This document shows positions 9,318 through 15,933 of a stretch of 64,000 bases of DNA, one piece after another. The stretch lies in the NCBI GenBank assembly GCA_963601915.1, contig CAVCGL010000003.1, positions 105,464-169,463 of the forward strand. The letters are read 5' to 3'. Each line of letters opens with the position of its first letter. The first letter of the stretch is position 1. Below the pieces are notes generated by a model. That model was not told where the DNA came from. It made no database searches and saw only the letters and a list, made by a program, of their open reading frames with translations. Origin of the DNA: Butyricicoccus_A sp963601915 (GTDB lineage Bacteria; Bacillota; Clostridia; Oscillospirales; Butyricicoccaceae). The position numbers and the translations under genes are program-made.

Positions 9318-9563
9318 ATGTATAAAAAATTTCTTTGCACCTTACTCATGGGAATTTCATTGGTAACCGCATTTCCCACCGTACAGGCAGTTGACCTTTC
9401 TGCCGCACAAGATTCCAATCTTGCTCTAGACGGCTATTCTATTGTCTCGCCGTATGCAGATAAAATCGTTGTAAAATATCGTATACACAACGGGAAAAAA
9501 CAATACCGCCGCCGAAATGAAACTAAGAATTGTTGGGTTGATTCTCATTGGATCGATCTTTAA
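9318..9563 (+). CDS. Small exported basic peptide next to BlaR1
   Basis: An 81-residue product starts 3 bp after the blaR1-like stop. A signal peptide (MYKKFLCTLLMGISLVTAFP, cleavage probably after VQA) is followed by a mature part of about 55 residues ending in a very basic, aromatic segment (YRIHNGKKQYRRRNETKNCW, then VDSHWIDL). Similar short peptides with a terminal W-x-D-x-x-W-I pattern are, from memory, common beside BlaI/BlaR pairs in Clostridia, but the function is unknown. It is probably secreted and may be the ligand or target of the system. Confidence 0.65.
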   Translation: MYKKFLCTLLMGISLVTAFPTVQAVDLSAAQDSNLALDGYSIVSPYADKIVVKYRIHNGKKQYRRRNETKNCWVDSHWIDL

Positions 9564-9586
9564 CAATATACATTCTCATAAAAAGG

Positions 9587-9610
9587 AGTGATGCGTATGA
9601 TTGCATAGAA
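9587..9610 (+). other. Strong ribosome binding site with a three-codon frame
   Basis: AAAAAGGAGTGATGCGT precedes an ATG at 9598 that opens only ATG-ATT-GCA-TAG. This may be a decayed gene start or a deliberate mini-ORF before the structured element that follows. Confidence 0.3.
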
Positions 9611-9612
9611 AA

Positions 9613-9675
9613 ATCCACATAAAACCGAAAGGCTGGACACCTTGCCGTTTCCACGGCAGTACGGATTATGTGGAT
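9613..9675. other. Structured intergenic element (10-bp closing stem, inner hairpins)
   Basis: The outer arms ATCCACATAA (9613-9622) and TTATGTGGAT (9666-9675) are perfect inverted repeats. Inside, AAGG/CCTT (9629-9632 with 9640-9643) and TGCCGT/ACGGCA (9643-9648 with 9653-9658) can form two further hairpins, so the RNA would be a three-way junction. On the minus strand the closing stem is followed by TTTTT, like a terminator. I cannot match it to a known riboswitch or ribozyme; a miniature mobile element is another option. Confidence 0.5.
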
Positions 9676-9732
9676 AATTCATTATAACACAATTGGAAAT
9701 ACACCTCAACATCTGTAAAGGAGATGAATGTT

Positions 9733-10320
9733 ATGAAAGAAAAAATGATGGTAACTCGGCACTTGAAAACTATGTTTGCTTTGATTCTGTCAATGGTCAT
9801 CGTTATGACCGGAGGCATTGAAGCATTTGCATTAGGAACAACTTCTGATACCTCTCTTACACCGGACGAAATGCGCTATATAACGCAAAAAGCCCAAGGA
9901 ATTGACCCCAACAACGTGGACATCTTAACTGAGGTCTTTGGACGCGGTACAAAAGTTCCTACTAAGTCAACTGGACTTTCTTACAATTTCTCGGCATCAT
10001 TTGCATATGGTATTTACACGAATTATTGCTTCAATCCGCCTTCAAATGGTAAATTAAAAGTATCTGCAAGCGTATGCTGGCCACAGCAATACACTATCCA
10101 AAAAAAATTCACAGTCTCTTTGTACAAAAAAGGCGGTAGCGAAGTCGCTTCCTTTAGCGGATATACAAAATCCATTGGGAAAACAGGTAAGTTTACTTAT
10201 AGTGCAGACGCATCAAAAACATTTACCAATCTAGATTCAAAAAGCTTATATTATCTGTACATTACGAAAACCTCTGATGGAGAATACGCCGACTTGAGCG
10301 GTACAGTGAGTGCAGGTTAA
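9733..10320 (+). CDS. Exported protein of unknown function
   Basis: The 195-residue product has a signal peptide (charged start, hydrophobic core MFALILSMVIVMTGG, cleavage near AFA). The mature part is rich in Ser, Thr, Tyr and Lys and looks beta-stranded, with KKFTVSLYKKGGSEVASFSG resembling an extracellular beta-sandwich. AAAGGAG at 9717-9723 supports ATG 9733; the ATG at 9724 abuts that site. It lies in the BlaI/BlaR block, 160 bp after the small exported peptide, and may be coregulated. No family recognised. Confidence 0.65.
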   Translation: MKEKMMVTRHLKTMFALILSMVIVMTGGIEAFALGTTSDTSLTPDEMRYITQKAQGIDPNNVDILTEVFGRGTKVPTKSTGLSYNFSASFAYGIYTNYCFNPPSNGKLKVSASVCWPQQYTIQKKFTVSLYKKGGSEVASFSGYTKSIGKTGKFTYSADASKTFTNLDSKSLYYLYITKTSDGEYADLSGTVSAG

Positions 10321-10347
10321 TCTGCAATGTGCCAAAGGGAGAATCTT

Positions 10348-10767
10348 ATGAATTTCAAATCAAAAAACACAAAGTTGCTTTTTACCGTCCTTTTTACTCT
10401 ATATATAATCGCTATTGTTCTCCTCAAAGTCGTCAAACCCATGTCACCACACTTTAGCGGATGGTCTTTGCAGTATGACTGGAATCCTCTCATAGATCCT
10501 TACACTTGGCGGTTTCAGTGGTCAAACTATCTTGCCAATATCGTTCTGATGATTCCCGGCGGATTTTTTACCAGATTCTTTGTAAAAAACAACCTGATTT
10601 TCGGAGCAATCTGTGTTGTTAGCTGTTTTTTGCTCGAATGGCTGCAACCGCTGTTTTGCTCCGGTGTATTTGATATGAGTTCTGTCGTTCTCTCTGTCAT
10701 TGGTTTTGTACTTGGCGGTCTTGCACTGCATTGTATCCGCAATCATACATCGGGAAAGTTATCATGA
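10348..10767 (+). CDS. VanZ-like membrane protein
   Basis: The 139-residue protein has four predicted membrane helices and the VanZ pattern NYLANIVLMIPGGFF ... CFLLEWLQPLF ... FDMSSVVLSVIGFVLGG. VanZ-family proteins confer low-level teicoplanin resistance in some hosts, but most members have no known function. The start at 10348 follows GGGAG; the frame is open slightly further. The stop overlaps the next start (ATGA), showing an operon with 10764-11171. Confidence 0.85.
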   Translation: MNFKSKNTKLLFTVLFTLYIIAIVLLKVVKPMSPHFSGWSLQYDWNPLIDPYTWRFQWSNYLANIVLMIPGGFFTRFFVKNNLIFGAICVVSCFLLEWLQPLFCSGVFDMSSVVLSVIGFVLGGLALHCIRNHTSGKLS

Positions 10768-11171
10768 AAAAACGACTGATTTTTCTCGCCATGATTATCG
10801 CTGCGCTTCTCGCGGCGAAAGGTATCGTCGCTCGCAATTACGACGTATCTTCTGTCAGCCCAGATGGTCACTGGCAGATTGCCAACTATGCCAATGTGAC
10901 CGACCCGAAGAACACTTGGGACGGCGTCTTATATTATTACGGAGACAGCGCGCCGGATACTGTTACCATTCGTTCGGATAGCAAAGAATCACCGTATGCC
11001 CTTGAAAAAGCGTCTGTAACCGTGCCGCTCCGTCTGGTTCAGTTTCTGTCCGATCAAAAACAGCCCACCGCCATGTATCCGTATCTATCCATGGGCGAAC
11101 CGCACCCGCATTGCAGCGTTTCTATCTTAGGCGAAAGCAATCAGCCAACGGCAACCATCCCCAGTCCATAA
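10764..11171 (+). CDS. Membrane-anchored hypothetical protein
   Basis: The 135-residue protein has one N-terminal hydrophobic helix (residues 4-20, signal anchor) and a polar extracellular domain with SPDGHWQIANY and DGVLYYYGDS. The SPDG-W-A pattern resembles small exported proteins found near VanZ. It is coupled to the VanZ-like gene through an ATGA overlap. Function unknown. Confidence 0.65.
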   Translation: MKKRLIFLAMIIAALLAAKGIVARNYDVSSVSPDGHWQIANYANVTDPKNTWDGVLYYYGDSAPDTVTIRSDSKESPYALEKASVTVPLRLVQFLSDQKQPTAMYPYLSMGEPHPHCSVSILGESNQPTATIPSP

Positions 11172-11173
11172 AC

Positions 11174-11328
11174 TTGTCTCTCCCTTTGGGAGAGCCGAGA
11201 AGCCCGTGCGAGCTGCACGCTTGACAAATCAGATTGACTCTCAAACAGACTTGTTCACGTGCTGCTCCTTCCGTCACGGCTTGCGCCGCGCCACCTTCCT
11301 CAAAGAGGAAGGCTTTTGGTCTCTTACA
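11174..11328. repeat. Dispersed palindrome-rich repeat, copy 1 (partial)
   Basis: This copy starts with the module GTCTCTCCCTTTGGGAGAG and ends with GGCTTGCGCCGCGCCACC plus CTTCCTC...GAGGAAGG. The same modules, in either orientation, recur near 30.6-31.0, 42.4-42.7 and 48.6-49.0 kb. It is non-coding and lies between gene ends. Confidence 0.85.
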
Positions 11329-11337
11329 GGCATCAAA

Positions 11338-11363
11338 AATCCCCCTTCACGCGAAGGGGGATT
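11338..11363 (-). terminator. Terminator of trxA
   Basis: Stem CCCCCTTC/GAAGGGGG, extended by AAT/ATT; on the minus strand it is followed by TTTTTGA. It lies 10 bp after the trxA stop. Confidence 0.9.
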
Positions 11364-11373
11364 ATCCTTTGAT

Positions 11374-11703
11374 TTACTTCTTCAGCACTTCCTGAATCGC
11401 TTCGACCAGCTCCGGCTTGTCGCGCAGGCCAATGAGTCGCTTGACTTCCTTGCCTTCCGAATAGATGCTCACGGTCGGAATCGACACAACGCGGTGCAGC
11501 AGAGCCAGTGTCGGCTGCTCGTCAATGTTGATCTTGCCGACGCGAATCTTGCCGCAGAATTCCTGTGCCAGCTCTTCGATGGTCGGGGACAGCATCCGGC
11601 AGGGGCCGCACCAGTCTGCCCAGTAATCCAGCAGAACCGGCTTGGATGCGTTGACAACTTCTTCCTCGAAATTTTCCTGTGTAATATGTAATATTGTAGC
11701 CAT
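11374..11703 (-). CDS. trxA: Thioredoxin
   Basis: This is a small cytoplasmic disulfide reductase. The 109-residue protein has the active site WCGPC (Cys32 and Cys35), the DYWADW lead-in and the cis-Pro loop VVSIPTV. The start at 11703 is set by AGGAAGGA; the frame is open 27 codons upstream without family similarity. It is divergent from mrnC and followed by its own terminator, so probably monocistronic. The electron donor (thioredoxin reductase) is not in this window. Confidence 0.96.
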   Translation of the reverse strand: MATILHITQENFEEEVVNASKPVLLDYWADWCGPCRMLSPTIEELAQEFCGKIRVGKINIDEQPTLALLHRVVSIPTVSIYSEGKEVKRLIGLRDKPELVEAIQEVLKK

Positions 11704-11867
11704 GTTTTTCTCGTCCTTCCTAAAACGTGCGACTGCTTGCAATCTACTGCAAATGCGGTATATAATAATAGCACTGCATCTCATGCAGAAGCCGTTTGCA
11801 TTGGGTATTATATATTACCTATTTATTATACCCCGTTTTTATCAAAAAGGGAAAGGTTTTTTGAATT

Positions 11868-12311
11868 ATGACAGATTTTTTCCATCCGCTGATGAGCGAG
11901 CAGGCACTCAAGCAGTGCAGTTCCCTTGCGCTGGCACATATGGGCGACAGCGTGTATGAACTGATGACCCGCGGATACCTCATTCATTCCGGTCTTGTGA
12001 CCAACAAAAATCTGCATCGCAAGACCATTCATCTGGTCTGTGCCGGTGCACAGGCAGCCGGTGCGCAGGCAATTCTCCCGCTGCTGACCGAGGCAGAACA
12101 GGAGGTCTTTCGTCACGGACGCAATGCCAAGCCGAAAAGTACACCGAAATCCTCTTCCGTTGCAGAATATGCCCTTGCAACAGCAGTAGAAGCGCTGTTT
12201 GGCTGGCTGTATCTGCAAGGCTCATATGATCGGCTCAATGAATTATTCACGGTTTTGCTCCCAGCCGCACAGGAATGGGCAGACAACCAGAGACCAACCC
12301 GCCATGGCTGA
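11868..12311 (+). CDS. mrnC: Mini-ribonuclease III
   Basis: Mini-III is an RNase III catalytic domain without the double-stranded RNA-binding domain. In Bacillus it matures 23S rRNA ends. The 147-residue product shows the family motifs LAHMGDSVYEL (residues 23-33) and SSVAEYALATAVEALFGWLY (about 96-115), where acidic residues form the metal site. The ribosome binding site is weak (AAAGGG some distance upstream). The terminator hairpin begins inside the last codons, so the terminal residues RPTRHG are encoded by the terminator arm. Confidence 0.94.
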   Translation: MTDFFHPLMSEQALKQCSSLALAHMGDSVYELMTRGYLIHSGLVTNKNLHRKTIHLVCAGAQAAGAQAILPLLTEAEQEVFRHGRNAKPKSTPKSSSVAEYALATAVEALFGWLYLQGSYDRLNELFTVLLPAAQEWADNQRPTRHG

Positions 12312-12328
12312 TGCCAAGGCGGGTTTTC
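12296..12328 (+). terminator. Terminator overlapping the mrnC stop codon
   Basis: AACCCGCC (12296-12303) pairs with GGCGGGTT (12318-12325), followed by TT. The TGA stop (12309-12311) lies in the loop. Confidence 0.85.
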
Positions 12329-12338
12329 GTCTGCCGCG

Positions 12339-12461
12339 TTAAGAAAACGAAGTGTTGTTCTTATTGCGGCTGTTTTTCTGGTTCTTGGTCTGGTTTTGAT
12401 TTTGGTTCTGAGACTGGGACTGATTCTGGTTCTGCTGACTATTCTTGTTGTTATGGCACAT
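12339..12461 (-). CDS. Small Gln/Asn-rich peptide
   Basis: A 40-codon frame on the minus strand encodes a peptide that is almost entirely Gln, Asn, Ser and Lys, with alternating NQ and SQ steps from residue 9 to 28. A good ribosome binding site (AGAGGTG, 8 nt before the ATG) argues that it is translated. Short N/Q-rich peptides of this kind recur in Clostridia genomes, sometimes in spore-forming species; no function is known to me. It is convergent with mrnC and divergent from the yebC-like gene. Confidence 0.6.
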   Translation of the reverse strand: MCHNNKNSQQNQNQSQSQNQNQNQTKNQKNSRNKNNTSFS

Positions 12462-12521
12462 TTCTGTGTCACCTCTCTTTCTTTTGCCTTTAGTATGACC
12501 ACGGATTGTGAAAATATACAG

Positions 12522-12550
12522 TTGCCAAGAGCGTATTCCAATGTTATAAT
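12522..12550 (+). promoter_or_regulatory. Sigma-A promoter of the yebC-like gene
   Basis: TTGCCA (12522-12527) and TATAAT (12545-12550), spacer 17 bp. Confidence 0.85.
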
Positions 12551-12620
12551 TAGGTGTTGTACACAACGGAATTTTTAATAAAATCAGCATGATTTTACGA
12601 TTATATGGAGGTATCATCCA

Positions 12621-13358
12621 ATGTCTGGACATTCTAAGTGGAATAATATCGCAAAGCGCAAGGGCGCAAACGATGCAAAGAAAGCAGCAATCTTTACCAA
12701 GATTGGCCGTAAGATGGCTGTAGCAATCAAAGAAGGCGGCTCCAACAACCCGGACAACAACGCAAAGCTGCGCGACTGCATCGCAGAAGCAAAGGCAAAC
12801 AACGTCCCGAACGACAACATCAAGCGTATGCTTGACAAGGGCAACCAGAGCAACGTTTCTTATGAATCCAATACATACGAAGGTTACGGCCCGTCCGGTA
12901 TCGCTGTTATCTGCGAGACCCTGACCGACAACCGCAACCGTACCGTAGCAGACGTTCGTCATTACTTCGACAAGTACGGCGCAGGCCTGGGCAATGCCGG
13001 CTGTGTATCCTGGCAGTTCGAGCAGAAGGGCGTTCTGATTATTGAGCGCGGCGATCTGGATGAGGACGAAACCATGATGACTGTTCTCGATGCTGGTGCA
13101 GATGATTTCCAGGCTGACGAGGACTGCTTCCAGATTTACACCGCTCCGGAAGATTTTTCCGCTGTTCGTGATGCACTGACCGAAGCTGGCTTCGAGTTCG
13201 CACAGGCTGAGATTCAGATGGTTCCGCAGAACACCATCACTCTGGAGAGCCAGGAGGATATGGCACAGATGCGCAAGCTGCTGGACAGCCTCGAGGACAA
13301 CGACGACGTACAGCACGTATGGCACAACTGGGAGAACGAGGACGATTACGAGGAGTAA
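12621..13358 (+). CDS. YebC/PmpR family protein
   Basis: The 245-residue protein begins with the signature MSGHSKWNNIAKRKGANDAKK and contains GYGPSGIAVICETLTDNRNRT (in the family, the core beta-alpha fold). YebC-family proteins are described as transcriptional regulators and, more recently, as translation factors that relieve ribosome stalling on proline stretches. The ribosome binding site is GGAGG. It has its own promoter and terminator. The very acidic tail (DNWENEDDYEE-like) is typical. Confidence 0.94.
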   Translation: MSGHSKWNNIAKRKGANDAKKAAIFTKIGRKMAVAIKEGGSNNPDNNAKLRDCIAEAKANNVPNDNIKRMLDKGNQSNVSYESNTYEGYGPSGIAVICETLTDNRNRTVADVRHYFDKYGAGLGNAGCVSWQFEQKGVLIIERGDLDEDETMMTVLDAGADDFQADEDCFQIYTAPEDFSAVRDALTEAGFEFAQAEIQMVPQNTITLESQEDMAQMRKLLDSLEDNDDVQHVWHNWENEDDYEE

Positions 13359-13385
13359 TCCGTCTTTCAAACACAACAGAAACCA

Positions 13386-13414
13386 AAATAGCTCCCTCAC
13401 GAGGGAGCTATTTT
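13386..13414 (+). terminator. Terminator of the yebC-like gene
   Basis: AAATAGCTCCCTC and GAGGGAGCTATTT form a long stem with a 2-nt loop; T-run follows. Confidence 0.9.
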
Positions 13415-13445
13415 CCAATTTGTTTGTACAAGAGGAGGTCTCTTC

Positions 13446-13940
13446 ATGCATCATCAGATTTCACGGCTGCTGATCGCTGCCTGTGCATACAACGGCGCAG
13501 ATCCGGCGCGCAATCAGCATCTCATCAAGGTACACAATTATGCCCGCATGATTGCGCACGGCGAACATATTGATGCACACACACAGTTCGTGCTGGAAGC
13601 CGCCGCTGTTTTGCATGACATCGGCATTCATGAAGCCGAGCGCGTGCATCATTCCTCTGCCGGACAGTATCAGCAGATAGAAGGCCCTTCCGTGGCGCGG
13701 AAGATCCTCAAGGATTTTCCGTTTGAACAAGCAGACATTGACCGCATTTGCTGGCTCATCGCTCACCACCATGTGTACAAGCCGATTGACGGCATCGACC
13801 ATCAAATTTTGCTCGAAGCGGATTTCTTGGTCAACGCCTTTGAAGAGCCGTATTCTCAGGAGCAAATCCGGCATTTTTACGAGACCGTCGCTGCGACAAA
13901 GACCGGCAAGATGCTGCTGCGCATTCATTATTCCTCTTGA
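13446..13940 (+). CDS. HD-domain phosphohydrolase
   Basis: The 164-residue protein is a compact HD-domain enzyme with metal-binding motifs H...HD (VLHDIGIHEAE, about residues 56-66) and the downstream LIAHHH segment. HD proteins hydrolyse phosphate esters of nucleotides or act on alarmones; the substrate here is not evident. GAGGAGG precedes the ATG. Its last 13 bp overlap the end of the convergent cupin gene. Confidence 0.82.
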   Translation: MHHQISRLLIAACAYNGADPARNQHLIKVHNYARMIAHGEHIDAHTQFVLEAAAVLHDIGIHEAERVHHSSAGQYQQIEGPSVARKILKDFPFEQADIDRICWLIAHHHVYKPIDGIDHQILLEADFLVNAFEEPYSQEQIRHFYETVAATKTGKMLLRIHYSS

Positions 13941-14227
13941 CGGAACACGCACAGCCAAATACACGGCTCACTCGTGTAGCTGACGCGATGACGGCAATGC
14001 GCCGGAAGATACACGGTATCGCCAGCACGCAGTCGCTGCTTGCTGCCGTCCGCATAGGTCAGTTCACCGACTCCCTGCAAGACGCACACCCATTCATCTT
14101 CTGTCTGGTCATACCAGCCCGATGTCTGTCCATGGGAAATAATGCGCTCGATACGCGTCTGTCCGGTCAGTAAGATGTCTGTCAGCTCCTGTTCCGGCAA
14201 TTGTTCCGGTATGTCAAATAAATTCAT
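13928..14227 (-). CDS. Cupin-domain protein
   Basis: This 99-residue single-domain cupin has the first cupin motif (SHGQTSGWYDQTEDEWVCVLQGVGEL) and the second motif (RAGDTVYLPAHCRHRV). The histidines fit a metal site. Small stand-alone cupins of this type are often sugar or amino-acid binding or regulatory proteins; no reaction can be assigned. GAGGGGG precedes the ATG. It is divergent from the CpXC gene with only 28 bp between starts, so the promoter regions must overlap. Confidence 0.82.
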   Translation of the reverse strand: MNLFDIPEQLPEQELTDILLTGQTRIERIISHGQTSGWYDQTEDEWVCVLQGVGELTYADGSKQRLRAGDTVYLPAHCRHRVSYTSEPCIWLCVFRQEE

Positions 14228-14255
14228 AGTTTCCCCCTCAGAAAGGATGTATGTT

Positions 14256-14888
14256 ATGTCTGAAGTTCAGAATAATACGTTTACCTGTCCACAGTGCGGC
14301 GAAGATGGCCCGCTTCAGATGTGGACGAGCATCAATGTCGCGCATGACCCGGATGCGCGCCGCCGCATTGAAGATTTGTCCGTTTTTGAATGGACTTGCC
14401 CAAACTGCAAAAAAACTGCGCTGGTGCTGCACCCCTGTTTGTATCATGACCCAGCCAATGAATTCATGGTATGGTTCGCACCAGACGGTGAAATTGCAGA
14501 TGACACCCGTGATTTTTCTCAGCTCAGCGATTATACGCTGCGCACCACCAAGACGCCAAATGAATTCCGCGAAAAAATCAATGTTTTGGAGCGGCATTTA
14601 GATGATCGGGCACTGGAACTGACCAAGCTCATCTTGATTATGCAGCTCACCCGCGACAATGTAGATGTCGTGGATGTCGTATTCCACAGCATTGATACCT
14701 CCGGCCGCTTTGTGTTTGTTCTGGTGCATCCAGACGGCGCCGAACAGTATCTGCGTCTGCCGCCGGAAACCTATCAGAAATTCGCCAATGATGTGCGCGA
14801 TTATCTGTACACACCGGCACGCGGTTTCCAGACCATTGATTTGAATTGGGCAAAGGATTCTTTGGAACTGCTCAAAGATATGCACTAA
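14256..14888 (+). CDS. CpXC-domain zinc-ribbon protein
   Basis: The 210-residue protein begins with a zinc ribbon formed by CPQCG (residues 10-14) and CPNCKK (about 48-53), characteristic of the CpXC family. The remainder (about 95-205) is a mixed helix/strand domain with EREL and YLRLPPETYQKF. Function unknown. AAAGGATG precedes the ATG at 14256. A strong terminator follows. Confidence 0.75.
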   Translation: MSEVQNNTFTCPQCGEDGPLQMWTSINVAHDPDARRRIEDLSVFEWTCPNCKKTALVLHPCLYHDPANEFMVWFAPDGEIADDTRDFSQLSDYTLRTTKTPNEFREKINVLERHLDDRALELTKLILIMQLTRDNVDVVDVVFHSIDTSGRFVFVLVHPDGAEQYLRLPPETYQKFANDVRDYLYTPARGFQTIDLNWAKDSLELLKDMH

Positions 14889-14893
14889 TCGAC

Positions 14894-14921
14894 ATTGGCT
14901 CTCCCCTTTCGGAGAGCCAAT
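14894..14921. terminator. Bidirectional terminator
   Basis: ATTGGCTCTCC and GGAGAGCCAAT form an 11-bp stem followed by a T-rich run; it separates the CpXC gene from the convergent DUF2812 gene. The stem sequence resembles a module of the dispersed repeats. Confidence 0.8.
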
Positions 14922-14923
14922 GT

Positions 14924-15457
14924 TTATTTTTTGCTCTGTCTGCTCATCTTCCAATACGCCACGCCGCACTGAATCAAAACAACGGCATACACGACAAGCA
15001 GTATTACCAGCATGACAAATGGCGTTGTGTGCCGTTTCTGCGCAACCAGTGTTCCCAACAGGCAGAAGAAAATCGCTAACAACGGCAGAACTTTTCCCTT
15101 CCAAACGCGCTTCATCATGTCGATACGGGAATCTTCATCACAAAAAATCGCTTCATCTGCGCCGTTCATCTCGGACACCGGTTTGCGGAAATAGCTGTAT
15201 CCCGCCATGTCTTGGATGTATTCCCAGCCGCAGTCGTGAAACATCTGCACATATTCCTCTTTGTGTTCTACGCCGTCCGGATTAAAATCCAACTGATAGA
15301 CCACATCTTCCGGTGTGCATCGCTCGAATTTGTATACACACGGGCCGAAAATCCCTGTCAGCTTCCAGCCCTGCCGATGCATCCGGCGCAGCCAGTTGGC
15401 TTCTTTCTCCCACTGCGGAATGGTAAAAAACCGGAGCTTTCTCATTGTTTCTGCCAT
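14924..15457 (-). CDS. DUF2812 membrane protein
   Basis: The 177-residue protein has the DUF2812 domain at residues 5-95 (the pattern FFTIPQWEKEANWLRRMHRQGWKL and YQLDFNP is typical) and two C-terminal membrane helices (about 125-140 and 145-165). DUF2812 proteins are regularly encoded directly after a PadR regulator in Firmicutes, as here: the start overlaps the padR stop by 16 bp. Function unknown, probably a membrane component controlled by the PadR protein. Confidence 0.85.
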   Translation of the reverse strand: MAETMRKLRFFTIPQWEKEANWLRRMHRQGWKLTGIFGPCVYKFERCTPEDVVYQLDFNPDGVEHKEEYVQMFHDCGWEYIQDMAGYSYFRKPVSEMNGADEAIFCDEDSRIDMMKRVWKGKVLPLLAIFFCLLGTLVAQKRHTTPFVMLVILLVVYAVVLIQCGVAYWKMSRQSKK

Positions 15458-15771
15458 GTCTGTACCTCCTTTACATTGCGAAACAGCCGTTCAATGCGCC
15501 GCATTTCCAGCTGCAGCACTTCGCGTCCCAGCTGTGTGATACAATAAATCTTTCGTTTTTCTTCTTCCCGAACAAACCGAATCAGCTGATCCTTTTCCAT
15601 TTTGGACAGTGTGCCGTACATCGTCCCCGGACTCAGACGAATCTCTCCATCCGTCAGCTGCTCTACCTGCTGGACGATGCCATAGCCGTGCATCGGCTGC
15701 TGCAAGCACAGCAAAATATAAAATCCGGTCTCTGTCATCGGCACATACACTTTTCTGATGTGCGCATCCAT
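15442..15771 (-). CDS. PadR family transcriptional regulator
   Basis: This 109-residue winged helix-turn-helix protein has the PadR N-terminal motif (MTETGFYILLCLQQPMHGYGI and LSPGTMYGTLSKMEKDQLI). It belongs to the short PadR group, whose C-terminal helix mediates dimerisation. AGGAGG precedes the ATG. The promoter contains a 13-bp inverted repeat across the start site, which fits autorepression of padR-DUF2812. Confidence 0.92.
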   Translation of the reverse strand: MDAHIRKVYVPMTETGFYILLCLQQPMHGYGIVQQVEQLTDGEIRLSPGTMYGTLSKMEKDQLIRFVREEEKRKIYCITQLGREVLQLEMRRIERLFRNVKEVQTWQKQ

Positions 15772-15804
15772 GGTATTTTCCTCCTACTCAAGCCTCGATG
15801 CATC

Positions 15805-15842
15805 GCAGTACGATATATCTTACCTTGAGTATATCGCACTGC
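15805..15842 (-). promoter_or_regulatory. Likely PadR operator
   Basis: Arms GCAGTACGATATA (15805-15817) and TATATCGCACTGC (15830-15842) match in 12 of 13 positions as an inverted repeat with a 12-bp centre. The repeat covers the -10 box and start site. Confidence 0.7.
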
Positions 15843-15856
15843 GAGTGTCCTGTCAA
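15828..15856 (-). promoter_or_regulatory. Sigma-A promoter of padR-DUF2812
   Basis: Minus strand TTGACA (15856-15851) and TATACT (15833-15828), spacer 17 bp. Confidence 0.88.
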
Positions 15857-15866
15857 TAGATTGATA

Positions 15867-15899
15867 GAAAAAAGGCGTCCCGCTTGCGCGGAACGCCTC
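15867..15899 (-). terminator. Terminator of the first iolG copy
   Basis: A GC-rich stem (AGGCGTNCCGC / GCGGNACGCCT with GCAA loop) followed by TTTTTTC on the minus strand. The same terminator recurs after the second iolG copy. Confidence 0.88.
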
Positions 15900-15933
15900 T
15901 CTTTGTATTGTGTTGTTTTGGTAATTGGGTGAA

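Noticed and set aside
11174..11328. CRISPR array
   Set aside because: The repeats are few, palindromic, differ in module order and lack regular spacers; no cas genes are present.
12462..13454. Minus-strand frame extending the Gln/Asn-rich peptide to over 370 residues
   Set aside because: Antisense to the yebC-like gene; the ribosome binding site supports the short start at 12461.
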